64,000 bases of DNA, from NCBI GenBank assembly GCA_964645005.1, contig CAZXYS010000003.1, forward strand, positions 1 to 64,000, written 5' to 3'. Below are positions 1 through 8,118 of the stretch, one piece after another; the stretch's first letter is position 1; each line of letters opens with the position of its first letter. Made by a program: the position numbers and the translations under genes. The DNA comes from CAZXYS01 sp964645005 (lineage in GTDB: Bacteria; Bacteroidota; Ignavibacteria; Kapaibacteriales; UBA2268). A model generated the notes under the pieces. The model was given only the letters and a program-made list of their open reading frames with translations. It was not told the origin of the DNA and did no database searches.

Positions 1-150
1 AGAAGCAGAATTGAGTATTTTTGAGTATATTGAGATGTTTTATAACACTAACCGGATACATTCGTCAAATGATTACATATCACCGGAAGCCTACGAAAGG
101 CTAAAATTATCTTAACCATGTGTCCAAAATTCCGGGGGGGGGGGCACTCC
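1..150 (+). mobile_element. Right end of an IS3-family insertion sequence (transposase OrfB C-terminus)
   Basis: Frame 2 is open from the window edge to a TAA at 113-115 and encodes 37 residues. These include FEYIEMFYNTNRIHSS and a final SPEAYERLK, the usual C-terminus of the IS3-family DDE integrase (FYN..R.HS...SP). About 5 bases after the stop comes TGTCC, then a run of eleven G at 134-144 and CACTCC, which resembles IS3-family terminal inverted repeats. The left part of the element is outside the window, so the other inverted repeat cannot be compared. The end near 148-150 is an estimate. Confidence 0.75.
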
Positions 151-285
151 AAGATAATTTACTTTTAGATCTTCATAATTTGTAGAAAACAGAAAATCTT
201 TTATTTCCTGCCTACGAGCAGTTTTAAATTCTTCTAAAGTTAAATCAGCGCCTGAGTAATTATGATATATTGTATAATAGTTCAT
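150..285 (-). pseudogene. 5' fragment of a small hypothetical gene cut by the IS3-family element
   Basis: An ATG at 285 (minus strand) opens a frame of about 45 codons that runs without a stop into the IS right end. The peptide begins MNYYTIYHNYSGADL and ends near NYEDLKVNYL. It contains a charged stretch (LEEFKTARRQEIKDF). I do not recognise the family. The frame continues only through IS sequence, so the gene looks interrupted by the insertion. It could also be a chance open frame. Confidence 0.35.
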
Positions 286-373
286 GTCTATTATTCTGCC
301 ACCCCTCTTGCCACCACCAAATTTTCACTCTTCATAACTATTTTATTTTACAATCACTTATAAAAACTAAAAG

Positions 374-446
374 TGGTCAGGGACGGAATTGAACCGCCGA
401 CACGTGGATTTTCAGTCCACTGCTCTACCAACTGAGCTACCTGACC
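374..446 (-). tRNA. tRNA-Phe (anticodon GAA)
   Basis: The reverse complement folds as a standard tRNA. The acceptor stem GGTCAGG pairs with CCTGACC. The D-arm is GCTCAGTTGGTAGAGC. The anticodon stem GTGGA/TCCAC encloses loop CTGAAAA, so the anticodon is GAA (Phe). The T-arm has loop TTCAATT. The discriminator base is A and CCA is not encoded. It lies between the IS-damaged region and plsC; tRNA genes are common integration neighbours, but the element here is IS3-like and not tRNA-targeting. Confidence 0.96.
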
Positions 447-490
447 AGCTAGCTACAAAATTAACGCCTTTTTTCTGTTTCTCAAAATTT

Positions 491-1246
491 TCATTGAGAT
501 TTTACCGTTAATCTTTCTTTTTTACGCAATATCTCACTAATTATTGCATGTACCCGGTTCAATAATTCCTTCTCTGCTTCCTTTGTTGCAGGATGCTCGT
601 ATATCGGCTCACCGAAGATCACCTCCACCCCGCCGGCGCTTATTTGTTTGCTCTTGGGAGGGAGGACATTGTTGGAATTTATTATTCCTATCGGCGCTAT
701 CGGCTTCGCGGCGCGGGATGCCAGCATGAAGGCGCCACGCTTGAAATCCTGCAGGCTGCCGTCCGGTGAACGGGTGCCCTCGGGGAAAACTATCACCGAG
801 TCGCCCTTGCTTATTGATTCTACCGCAGCTTCGATCGACTTCATCGACTTCCGCGGATCGCTGCGGTTGACTGCTATGTAAGGTCCCGCACGCAATCCCC
901 AGCCAAAAAACGGGACTTTTTCTAACTCTTCCTTGTAAATTATTCGAACGTTGTCGGGGACGGCTGCTATAATTACAGGGATGTCGAATAAGCTGAAATG
1001 GTTACTCGTGTAAATATAAGATTTTCCCTGCTCTAAATTGTCGAGTCCCTTGATTGTCAGCTTTACGCCCGCAACTTTCAGCACCTTGCGCGCCCAATCT
1101 TTGTGGTAATCGTGGTAATTCTGTTCTTTCCCCTTCAAGACGGCATTTATCAGCACTCTGATCGAATACCACAACGATAGCAGTAAAACCACAAATACCT
1201 TGAAATACGATATGAACTTCGTCATGAAATTAATTTGCTTTTCCAT
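491..1246 (-). CDS. plsC: 1-acyl-sn-glycerol-3-phosphate acyltransferase (PlsC family)
   Basis: Membrane acyltransferase that adds the second acyl chain to lysophosphatidic acid in phospholipid synthesis. The N-terminus has a hydrophobic anchor (about residues 15-35 of the ORF, KVFVVLLLSLWYS). The catalytic NHxxxxD motif is SNHFSLFD, with His at 85 and Asp at 90 counted from the GTG at 1252. The second signature FPEGTRS is at 156-162. Length (about 251 aa) is normal for the family. I prefer the ATG at 1246 over the upstream GTG at 1252. Either way it overlaps the 3' end of the upstream ArsR gene by about 20 bases, so the two are translationally coupled and probably co-transcribed. Other LPLAT substrates are possible. 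Confidence 0.9.
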   Translation of the reverse strand: MEKQINFMTKFISYFKVFVVLLLSLWYSIRVLINAVLKGKEQNYHDYHKDWARKVLKVAGVKLTIKGLDNLEQGKSYIYTSNHFSLFDIPVIIAAVPDNVRIIYKEELEKVPFFGWGLRAGPYIAVNRSDPRKSMKSIEAAVESISKGDSVIVFPEGTRSPDGSLQDFKRGAFMLASRAAKPIAPIGIINSNNVLPPKSKQISAGGVEVIFGEPIYEHPATKEAEKELLNRVHAIISEILRKKERLTVKSQ

Positions 1247-1547
1247 TCTCACTCTGCCCGGTTGCGCACAATGTTTTGCATATCTGAAGTATCGTCGGAT
1301 CCGACACGCTGTAGTATCGCTGCAATCCTGCCGGTCTGCACGAAAGTATGCCGTGCTCAGTCAGAATCTTCAATTGCTTCGATACGTTCGCCTGCAATAA
1401 TCCTGTCGCTTCGATAATTTCTGTGACGCATTTCTCCCCAGCAAATAACGCTCTTAAGATCTTCAATCGGGATGGTTCCGATAATATCTTGAACCTTCTC
1501 GAGAGATCTTTGATTTCCTGGTCATTAAAATAAAGTTCCGGTGTCAT
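1230..1547 (-). CDS. ArsR-family winged-helix transcriptional regulator
   Basis: A 105-residue protein with the ArsR/SmtB winged helix. LSEPSRLKILRAL forms the first helices, followed by VTEIIEATGLLQANVSKQLKILTEHGIL as the recognition helix-turn-helix and the wing RPAGLQRYYSV. A Cys sits in the helix-3 position where ArsR has its ELCVCDL metal site (here EKCVTEI), but the second Cys is absent. Two further Cys are near the C-terminus (ICKTLC). A metal or thiol-stress ligand is therefore possible but not shown. It overlaps plsC downstream. A 9+9-base palindrome at 1573-1594, 26 bases upstream of the start, is a good candidate for its own operator. Confidence 0.85.
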   Translation of the reverse strand: MTPELYFNDQEIKDLSRRFKILSEPSRLKILRALFAGEKCVTEIIEATGLLQANVSKQLKILTEHGILSCRPAGLQRYYSVSDPTILQICKTLCATGQSENGKAN

Positions 1548-1572
1548 AACTTACATTTGTTTTTATTACACA

Positions 1573-1594
1573 TATATTGCTGTCGAGCAATATA
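1573..1594. promoter_or_regulatory. Palindromic operator candidate upstream of the ArsR gene
   Basis: A perfect inverted repeat, TATATTGCT, four-base spacer GTCG, AGCAATATA, lies 26 bases upstream of the ArsR start codon. ArsR proteins are homodimers that bind imperfect 12-2-12-type palindromes overlapping their own promoters. Position and symmetry fit autoregulation. Binding is inferred. Confidence 0.5.
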
Positions 1595-1779
1595 ACATTT
1601 TATTTTTCGTTAATAATATTGAAATTTTAAGAATAGTAATTCTTAAATTATTGTTATTACTTTAATTAAACATAATTTTTTGACAATTACAAACTTAAAA
1701 AAATATTTATATTACTAAAGAGAAATTTAATAGAATATTATTATAAAATAAAATGTAATTTATACAGTTGAGGTTGTAT

Positions 1780-2028
1780 ATGGATAGAGCGTCAAAAGTA
1801 TTAGTATTTTCGACACCCACGTGTCCGCATTGCAACACGGCAAAGCAGCATTTAAAGCGCAATCGCATAAGATTCAAGGATATCGACGTTTCCAAAGACC
1901 ACAAAGCTGCCCGTGATTTGCAGCGCAAGACAGGACAGACGGGCGTTCCTGTGATTTTCGTCGATAATAAACCGATAATCGGTTTCGACAAAGCAAAATT
2001 AAACAAAATGTTGAACATCAGAAATTGA
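1780..2028 (+). CDS. Glutaredoxin/NrdH-like thiol redox protein
   Basis: A small thioredoxin-fold protein (82 aa from the ATG at 1780) that exchanges thiols or disulfides in the cytoplasm. The redox motif CPHC is at residues 15-18, after the first strand KVLVFSTPT. The cis-proline segment is GVPVIFVDNKPIIGFD, which matches the TVP...GG/D glutathione-binding region of glutaredoxins and NrdH. An upstream TTG at 1768 gives four extra residues, but GAGG just before 1780 supports the ATG. groES follows after 10 bases, so the two are probably one transcript. It could be a NrdH-type electron donor, but no ribonucleotide reductase gene is nearby. Confidence 0.82.
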   Translation: MDRASKVLVFSTPTCPHCNTAKQHLKRNRIRFKDIDVSKDHKAARDLQRKTGQTGVPVIFVDNKPIIGFDKAKLNKMLNIRN

Positions 2029-2038
2029 CGGAGGAAAA

Positions 2039-2311
2039 ATGAACATCAAACCACTTGATGACAGAGTGCTTATTCAACCGCTCACCGGCGAAGATAAGAC
2101 GCCGGCAGGCATAATTATTCCCGACACAGCTAAAGAAAAGCCCATCATGGGCAAAGTCATGGCGGTCGGCACCGACGAGGAACTAAAAGAGGTCATCAAA
2201 GAAGGCGACAGAGTCCTTTTCGCCAAATACGGCGGCGAGGATATCTCGATCGAAAACGAAGATTATAAAATTGTGCAAAGAGCTGATATACTGGCAATTT
2301 TAGAAGGTTAG
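2039..2311 (+). CDS. groES: GroES co-chaperonin (10 kDa), without an adjacent groEL
   Basis: Co-chaperonin that caps the GroEL ring. The protein is 90 aa, slightly short but complete. It begins with IKPLDDRVLIQPL, has the mobile loop region EDKTPAGIIIPDTAKEKP, the domed roof segment around KYGGEDISIENEDYKI and ends with the RADILAIL signature. A strong ribosome site (GGAGGAAA) sits directly before the ATG. Unlike the usual groES-groEL operon, no groEL follows; the next 450 bases are non-coding. A groEL elsewhere, or a second groES copy coupled to thiol stress through the upstream glutaredoxin, is likely. Confidence 0.92.
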   Translation: MNIKPLDDRVLIQPLTGEDKTPAGIIIPDTAKEKPIMGKVMAVGTDEELKEVIKEGDRVLFAKYGGEDISIENEDYKIVQRADILAILEG

Positions 2312-2768
2312 ATCACAGATTTCAAAGCGTCGTTTGAGCCGGATGCAGTGTGTAAAGGTGTAGTTTTATCGGCTTGAACGGCGCCTTGTCAGCCAAACAA
2401 CCCACCCGCCATAATCAAGATTCAGTTCTTTTAAGCTGCGCTAATTTTTACCCTTTATCACAGTTCATGATCAAATCTCAGTAAAACCCTCTTCAATCCT
2501 GCTATCTTCAACCGAATTAAACAAAAATGGTATAATTCTCCGAAATTGAAGTAGTTTTTTATCTCTTAAGGTTAAATCCTTTATTTGAAATATATTTATT
2601 AAGAGCGGAAGAAATCTGTCCGGAATATTTGTATTTTCGTTATTATTTTTTTATTTTTACTTTGTTACTACTAATCCTTTTTTACATACATACTTAAGTT
2701 ATTAAAATTTTTCGTAAAAAATATTATCTTGTGTATAAAAAGTAGTTAGCGGTAATAAATATTAAAAC
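2312..2768. other. Intergenic region between groES and the sensor kinase, with an integrase relic
   Basis: AT-rich spacer of about 450 bases with no intact gene. The only recognisable content is the degraded recombinase fragment at 2559-2630. The stretch 2640-2768 is very AT-rich and presumably holds the promoter of the kinase gene, but no convincing -10/-35 or -7/-33 pair stands out. Confidence 0.6.
2559..2630 (-). pseudogene. Degraded tyrosine-recombinase N-terminal fragment (relic 1)
   Basis: On the minus strand a 20-codon stretch reads SSALNKYISNKGFNLKR followed by a stop. It matches the segment SALNKYISCNGFNLSD of the larger fragment at 8276-8509, and the DNA shares the 14-mer TCCGCTCTTAATAA. 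The residues just upstream (YSGQ) also echo GYSES of the other copy, with an apparent deletion. This is the SAM-like core-binding region of phage-type integrases. No catalytic domain remains. Confidence 0.5.
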
Positions 2769-5700
2769 ATGAAACAAAATTCATTTGATAGCATACAGGA
2801 TAGTTTCTTGCAAAAATGGCAGGAAATAGCTGACTTAATCGCAAATATTGTGAATGTTCCCGCAGCTTTGATTATGAAAACCGAAAACGAGTTTATGGAG
2901 GTTTTCACTTCAAGCGAAACCGAAAACAATCCCTATAAGGCGGGCGATAAAGAACATTGGCACGGATTATACTGCGAAACGGTGATCAAAACGCAAAAGA
3001 AACTCCATGTTCCCAATGCTCTGAAAGATAAAAACTGGGACCAAAACCCCGATATTAAACTCGGAATGATAGCCTACCTCGGTTATCCGATAAATTTTCC
3101 TGATAAAAAACCTTTTGGAACTTTATGCGTGCTCGACAATAAGGAAAGACAATTCAGCGCTGAGAACGAAAAATTATTACTGCAATTCAAAAAAGTAATA
3201 GAACTGGATTTGGCGTTGATTTTTTCGTTAGAATTAACAGAAAAACACAGCCAAGCTGATATCATTCACAGATTATCGCATGAAAAGGAAGAATACCGGG
3301 CAACAAACGAGGAACTTAAACAGGTGGAGCAGGTGCTGCGCAAAAGTGAAGACAGACTTTCAAAAATAATGATAGCAGCAAATGACGGTATGTATGATTG
3401 GGATTTAAAAACGAATAAGGTTTATTTTGATCCCCGCTACTATCAAATGTCCGGATATGATGTTGATGAATTTCCTCATAATCTGGAGGAATTTCAAAAA
3501 CGTGTTCACCCCGATGATGTTGATTATGTGATGAATGAAGCTGAAAAACATCTGAAGGGAGAGACCAATCGCTTTAGTGTCAAATTCAGGTTCCGGAAAA
3601 AATCGGGTGACTGGCAATGGATTCAGGGGAAAGGAATAATAGTTGAACGGAATGAAGAAGGGGAGCCGCAGCGTTTTGTGGGAACCCACCGTGATATCAA
3701 TGAAATCAAACAAGTGGAGGAGGCCCTGAAAGAAAGCGAGGCCTATCTTAAGGCTGTGTTAGAATCAACGGCGGATGGTATTTTGGCTATTGGAAAGGAC
3801 AGATCTGTTCTTTATGCAAATGACCGTTTTGCAAAAATTTGGCAGATTCCCGAAGATGTTTTGGAAAATAAAGATGATTCCGTACTTCTGCAATATGTTC
3901 TCGATCAGTTGATTGAACCTGATGACTTTATTAAGAAAGTAGAGGAACTCTATAATTCTGATGAAGAAAGTTTTGATACAATTGAGTTTAAGGATGGTAG
4001 AGTTATTGAACTTCTGTCTCTTCCTTTACTAAAAGGTACAGAGGTAATGGGACGTGTATGGTCTTTTAGAGACATCACCGAACGAAAAAAATCAGAAGAG
4101 GAACTGAGAATTAATGAGAAATCAATCGAATCTTCCCAAAGCGCTATTGTTTTGGCTAATTTAGATGGCGAATTGACTTATGTGAACGATGCATTTCTTA
4201 AAATGTGGGGGTACTCAAATAAAAGGGAAGTTCTGGGCAAACAATCAGTTTCCTTTTGGACATCAGAAACAAAAGCTCAGGATGTTGCCGATAATTCCTT
4301 GCAAAAGGGTAAATGGGTAGGTGAATTAACGGCTAAAAGGAAGGATGGATCAACTTTTACAGCTCTAGTTTCGACGAATTTAGTTTTAGACGTGGAAGGT
4401 AAACCGCTGCTTAAAATGGCATCATTTGTTGACATCACCGACCGCAAACGGGCGGAAGAAAAATTTAAAAACATTTTCGAAACCGCCAATGTAGGGAAAT
4501 CAATTACATTACCCGATGGACGAGTTAACGTCAATAAAGCCTTTGCAGAAATGCTGGGATATACGAAAGAAGAATTGGAAAATATAGAATGGCAGAAACT
4601 CACCCATCCCGAGGATTTGGAATTATCGCAGGAAAAGATAAAACCACTTTTAGATGGCAAAAAGGATTCTGTTCGCTTTGAAAAAAGATATATTCATAAA
4701 AACGGTAAGCCGGTCTGGACTGATATTAGTACCAAACTGGAGCATGATGAAGAGGGACAACCCCTGTATTTTATCACTACTGTTATAAATATTAGTAAAC
4801 AAAAAAAGGCAGAGGAAAAACTAAAATCCAATTATGAGTTGCTGCAAATTGCCGGTGAAACTGCCAAATTCGGCGGCTGGAGCGTTGACCTGGAGAAAAA
4901 TAGCTGCACATGGTCGGATGTTGTGGCTGATATTCATGAAATGCCTCATGGTTATGCGCCGCCTGTGGAGGAAGGTATCAATTTCTATGCTCCCGAGTGG
5001 CGGGAAAAAATTACACAGGTTTTCACTGATTGCGCCCAAAAAGGCATTCCCTACGATGAGGAAATGGAGATCATTACTTCAAAAGGGAAACGTGTCTGGG
5101 TGCGGACTAATGGCAGAGCGGTGAAAGATGAAAACGGCAGGATCATCAAAGTACAGGGTTCTTTTCAGGACATCACTGAACGCAAGCAGATAGAAGAAGC
5201 TTTGCGGCAAAGTGAAGCGTTCACCCGTACCATATTGGATAATTTGCCCATTGGAATCGCTGTCAATTCAGTTGATCCTGAAGTAAGGTTCAGCTATATG
5301 AACGATAAATTTCCGGAAATATATCGAACGACCCGGAAAAAACTTGAAGAGCCTGACAGTTTTTGGAAAACCGTTTACGAAGATCCTCAATTCCGGAAAA
5401 AGTTAAGAAGGCGGGTTCTGGATGATTGTGCTTCCGGCGATCCAAAGCAAATGCGCTGGACTAATATTCCTGTTACCCGCCAGGGTGAAGAAACTTCCTA
5501 TATAACTGCCCAAAATATTCCTGTTCCAAACCAGCCATTGATGATTTCAACGGTTATGGATATCACCGAAGAAAAGAAAGCACAAGAAGCTTTACAACGT
5601 ATTGAGTGGATGCTGAGCAAAAAAGCGGCAACCGTAAAAAATGAACAGGCCCCGTTTTATGGCGATCTTACGGAGCTGAATACGAGCAGGTTGATTCTTG

Positions 5701-7007
5701 ATGCTGTCGGAAAAGATGTGCTGAAAGACATCGCGGACGACTTTTTAAGATTACTGGAATCATCAGCAGCCATTTATGAAAAGAACGGCGATTATGCGCT
5801 TGGCATTTTTGCTTCCGGCTGGTGCCGTTTTATGGATCAGGCTTCCCGCGAATTATGCAACACAGATGACAATAAAGAAGCGCTGAATTGCGGTAAGTGG
5901 CTTTGTCATGATAGCTGCTGGAAGGAAGCATCACTGCCGGCGATGGAATCCGGACAGCCGGTCGATATCGAATGTCAGGGTGGTATTCATCTCTATGCAT
6001 TGCCGATTATTGCCGGTGATGAAGTAATCGGAGCCATCAACTTCGGCTATGGGGATCCGCCGCAGGACAAAGAAAAATTGAGCGAACTGGCTGAAAAATA
6101 CAAGGTTCCGTTGGATGAGCTGGAAAAAAAGGCAAAGGAATATGAGTCCCGTCCGTCTTTTATCATTGAAACGGCAAAAGACCGGCTGCAGGCTTCCGCC
6201 AATCTGATTGGAGAAATCGTAAGCCGCAAAATAGCGGAGAGGGAAATCCTGAAACTGAACGAGGAACTGGAACAACGTGTAATTGAGCGTACCGCACAGT
6301 TAGAAGCCTCTAACAAAGAGCTGGAAGCCTTTTCTTATTCCGTATCCCACGATCTGCGGGCACCCTTGCGCCATATCAATGGCTATGTGGACCTGCTGTA
6401 TAAAAAATTCCGCCCCGATCTGCCCGAAAAGGCGCAATATTACCTGAATAACGTAACAGATGCTGCCACGCAAATGGGTACACTTATCGATGAACTGTTG
6501 CAGTTCTCAAGAACGGGCCGCCAAGAAGTGCGAAAAACCAAAATAGAAATGAATGTGCTGGTAAAAGAGGTTGTTGAAAGTATAAAACAGGATATAGAAA
6601 AAAGAGAAATACACTGGAAAGTACAAGAATTACCGCAAGTGTTTGGCGATTATTCCTTGCTGAAGCAGGTTTGGGCTAACCTGCTTGATAACGCCGTTAA
6701 ATATACAAGGGATACCAGGAAAGCAGAAATATCGATTAGCTGCAAAGAGGAAGAAAAAAATTTCGTATTTAGCGTTCGTGATAACGGGGTGGGTTTCAAT
6801 ATGAAATATGTACACAAACTATTCGGGGTTTTTCAACGGCTCCATCCCCGGACCAAATTTGAAGGCACAGGCATCGGACTTGCCAATGTGCAGCGTATTA
6901 TTCATAAACATAACGGGCAGGTTTGGGCCGAAGCAGAACCTGGGAAAGGAGCAACTTTCTTTTTCAGTTTATCTAACGTGGACAAGACACAAGCAAATAA
7001 CAAATAA
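2769..7007 (+). CDS. Giant soluble multi-PAS sensor histidine kinase with PocR domain
   Basis: A cytoplasmic 1412-aa kinase with no membrane segment. Approximate layout: GAF-like domain 15-150; six PAS/PAC modules starting near 192, 323, 447, 566, 684 and 813, each ending in a DIT(E/D)xK-type PAC tail; a PocR-type ligand domain about 970-1105 with the Cys-rich signature NCGKWLCHDSCW; coiled coil about 1140-1185; HisKA with phospho-acceptor His1194 (SVSHDLRAPLRH); HATPase with N-box NLLDNAVKY, G1 DNGVGF and G2 GTGIGLAN. There is no receiver domain, so it should phosphorylate the CheY-like protein at 7678-8118. The kinase core is of the Cph1/phytochrome-like class, but no bilin-binding region is present. 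PocR domains bind small organic molecules, so the signal is probably metabolic. The last codons run into a caaata-rich repeat. Confidence 0.93.
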   Translation: MKQNSFDSIQDSFLQKWQEIADLIANIVNVPAALIMKTENEFMEVFTSSETENNPYKAGDKEHWHGLYCETVIKTQKKLHVPNALKDKNWDQNPDIKLGMIAYLGYPINFPDKKPFGTLCVLDNKERQFSAENEKLLLQFKKVIELDLALIFSLELTEKHSQADIIHRLSHEKEEYRATNEELKQVEQVLRKSEDRLSKIMIAANDGMYDWDLKTNKVYFDPRYYQMSGYDVDEFPHNLEEFQKRVHPDDVDYVMNEAEKHLKGETNRFSVKFRFRKKSGDWQWIQGKGIIVERNEEGEPQRFVGTHRDINEIKQVEEALKESEAYLKAVLESTADGILAIGKDRSVLYANDRFAKIWQIPEDVLENKDDSVLLQYVLDQLIEPDDFIKKVEELYNSDEESFDTIEFKDGRVIELLSLPLLKGTEVMGRVWSFRDITERKKSEEELRINEKSIESSQSAIVLANLDGELTYVNDAFLKMWGYSNKREVLGKQSVSFWTSETKAQDVADNSLQKGKWVGELTAKRKDGSTFTALVSTNLVLDVEGKPLLKMASFVDITDRKRAEEKFKNIFETANVGKSITLPDGRVNVNKAFAEMLGYTKEELENIEWQKLTHPEDLELSQEKIKPLLDGKKDSVRFEKRYIHKNGKPVWTDISTKLEHDEEGQPLYFITTVINISKQKKAEEKLKSNYELLQIAGETAKFGGWSVDLEKNSCTWSDVVADIHEMPHGYAPPVEEGINFYAPEWREKITQVFTDCAQKGIPYDEEMEIITSKGKRVWVRTNGRAVKDENGRIIKVQGSFQDITERKQIEEALRQSEAFTRTILDNLPIGIAVNSVDPEVRFSYMNDKFPEIYRTTRKKLEEPDSFWKTVYEDPQFRKKLRRRVLDDCASGDPKQMRWTNIPVTRQGEETSYITAQNIPVPNQPLMISTVMDITEEKKAQEALQRIEWMLSKKAATVKNEQAPFYGDLTELNTSRLILDAVGKDVLKDIADDFLRLLESSAAIYEKNGDYALGIFASGWCRFMDQASRELCNTDDNKEALNCGKWLCHDSCWKEASLPAMESGQPVDIECQGGIHLYALPIIAGDEVIGAINFGYGDPPQDKEKLSELAEKYKVPLDELEKKAKEYESRPSFIIETAKDRLQASANLIGEIVSRKIAEREILKLNEELEQRVIERTAQLEASNKELEAFSYSVSHDLRAPLRHINGYVDLLYKKFRPDLPEKAQYYLNNVTDAATQMGTLIDELLQFSRTGRQEVRKTKIEMNVLVKEVVESIKQDIEKREIHWKVQELPQVFGDYSLLKQVWANLLDNAVKYTRDTRKAEISISCKEEEKNFVFSVRDNGVGFNMKYVHKLFGVFQRLHPRTKFEGTGIGLANVQRIIHKHNGQVWAEAEPGKGATFFFSLSNVDKTQANNK

Positions 7008-7206
7008 CAAATGACAAATGACNNNNNNNNNNNNNNNNNNNNNNNNNNNNNNNNNNNNNNNNNNNNNNNNNNNNNNNNNNNNNNNNNNNNNNNNNNNNNN
7101 NNNNNNNNNNNNNNNNNNNNNNAAATAAATTTCAAAATACAAATGACAAATGACAAATAAATTTCAAAATACAAATGACAAATGACAAATAAATTTCAAA
7201 ATACAA
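7008..7206. repeat. 32-base tandem repeat interrupted by a 100-base assembly gap
   Basis: From about 6992 the sequence consists of caaata/aaatgac motifs. After the N gap at 7023-7122 a 32-base unit (AAATAAATTTCAAAATACAA plus ATGACAAATGAC) occurs twice, at 7123-7154 and 7155-7186, and a third partial copy runs into the start codon of the next gene at 7207. The gap is exactly 100 N, a scaffolding placeholder, so the true copy number is unknown. Such repeats commonly border four-helix-bundle genes in this group of bacteria. Confidence 0.9.
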
Positions 7207-7566
7207 ATGGCAAAATCAAAACAGGTGTATGATTTAGAAGAACGAACTTATCAGTTTGCAAAGCGAGTAAGGTTATATACAAGAAAACTTCCAAAGAATA
7301 TAGCAAACATTGAGGATAGCCAACAAGTTGTTAGAGCTTCTGGTTCGGTTGGTGCAAATTATATTGAGGCAAATGAAGCTTTGAGTAAAAAAGATTTTCT
7401 TATGCGAGTGAAAATTTGTAGAAAGGAGGCAAAAGAGAGCGCATTTTTTTTACGATTGATATATGAAACAAACTCACCTGAATTTGACAAGGAAGGATTG
7501 GAATTACATGACGAAGCCATTCAGTTGAAAAAAATATTTTCTTCAATCATTGAAAAATCAAAATAG
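7207..7566 (+). CDS. Four-helix bundle protein (23S rRNA intervening-sequence protein family)
   Basis: A 119-aa all-helical protein of the S23/IVP family. The characteristic features are FAKRVRLYTRKLP at the start, RASGSVGANYIEANEALSKKDFLMRVKICRKEAKES in the middle and a final helix ending in a polar tail. Members are encoded in intervening sequences of 23S rRNA, as stand-alone genes, and as Avd accessory proteins of diversity-generating retroelements; no reverse transcriptase is present here. It is bracketed by tandem repeats on the left (7123-7206) and by an imperfect inverted version of the same motif on the right (7567-7640), and sits between a kinase and its response regulator, so it looks like an inserted cassette. 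Its function is unknown. Confidence 0.88.
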   Translation: MAKSKQVYDLEERTYQFAKRVRLYTRKLPKNIANIEDSQQVVRASGSVGANYIEANEALSKKDFLMRVKICRKEAKESAFFLRLIYETNSPEFDKEGLELHDEAIQLKKIFSSIIEKSK

Positions 7567-7640
7567 TGTGTTTCGTATTTGAAATTTTGTTATTGTTTAT
7601 TATTTGTTTTTTGAAATTTTTGCAAAATAATACAAGAATA
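7567..7640. repeat. Imperfect inverted copy of the left-hand tandem repeat
   Basis: The reverse complement of this stretch contains TTTCAAAAAACAAATAATAAACA and AATTTCAAATAC, closely resembling the TTTCAAAATACAAATGACAA unit of 7123-7206. The four-helix-bundle gene is therefore flanked by related repeats in opposite orientation. This is seen directly; that it marks the right end of a mobile or formerly mobile cassette is inference. Confidence 0.5.
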
Positions 7641-7677
7641 TTAGATGTAAGGTACCAAAACACAAGGATAAATAATT

Positions 7678-8118
7678 ATGAACGAATTAAAAACAATACT
7701 GTTAGCCGAGGACAATCCGCAGGATGTGGAACTGACCATTGAGGCACTGAATGAGCATAAACTGGTAAACCAGGTAGTCGAGGTTAATGACGGTGTGGAA
7801 GTCATGGAGTACCTGAATTATGAAGGCAGGTTCAAAGACCGTGAAAAGGGTAATCCCGTCGTACTGCTGCTTGATATTAAAATGCCGCGCATGGATGGCA
7901 TTGAAGTGCTGGAAGCCATCCGGAGCAATGAAAAATTGAAAATGCTTCCTGTAGTTGTGCTCTCAGCTTCACGCGAGGAACCCGACCTAAAAAAATGTTA
8001 TGCCCTGGGCGTAAATGCCTACGTAGTGAAACCGGTGGACTTCAAGGATTTTCTGGAAGCGGTGAAGCACATTGGCGTGTTCTGGGCAATGCTGAACGAA
8101 AAACCCCCAATGGAATAG
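7678..8118 (+). CDS. Single-domain CheY-like response regulator (Rcp1 type)
   Basis: A 146-aa receiver domain without an output domain. The acidic pocket is E11-D12, the phospho-acceptor is Asp66 in LLLDIKMPRMDG, the switch Ser96 is in VVLSAS and the conserved Lys118 is in VVKPVDF. The insert between strand 2 and the phospho-site (NYEGRFKDREKGNP) is typical of Rcp1-like partners of phytochrome-type kinases. This agrees with the kinase core at 2769-7007. The pair was probably contiguous before the four-helix-bundle cassette entered. With no effector domain it likely works as a phospho-relay or protein-interaction switch. Confidence 0.92.
   Translation: MNELKTILLAEDNPQDVELTIEALNEHKLVNQVVEVNDGVEVMEYLNYEGRFKDREKGNPVVLLLDIKMPRMDGIEVLEAIRSNEKLKMLPVVVLSASREEPDLKKCYALGVNAYVVKPVDFKDFLEAVKHIGVFWAMLNEKPPME

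Noticed and set aside
2769..7007. Phytochrome photoreceptor
   Set aside because: The kinase core and response regulator are phytochrome-like, but no PHY domain or conserved bilin-binding Cys/His region can be seen; the sensory part consists of GAF-like, PAS and PocR domains.
7123..7206. CRISPR-like array (regular 32-base units)
   Set aside because: The units are contiguous with no spacers, and no cas genes occur nearby; this is a simple tandem repeat.
7207..7566. Diversity-generating retroelement (Avd protein)
   Set aside because: The four-helix-bundle protein is Avd-like in fold, but there is no reverse transcriptase or template/variable repeat pair in the neighbourhood.
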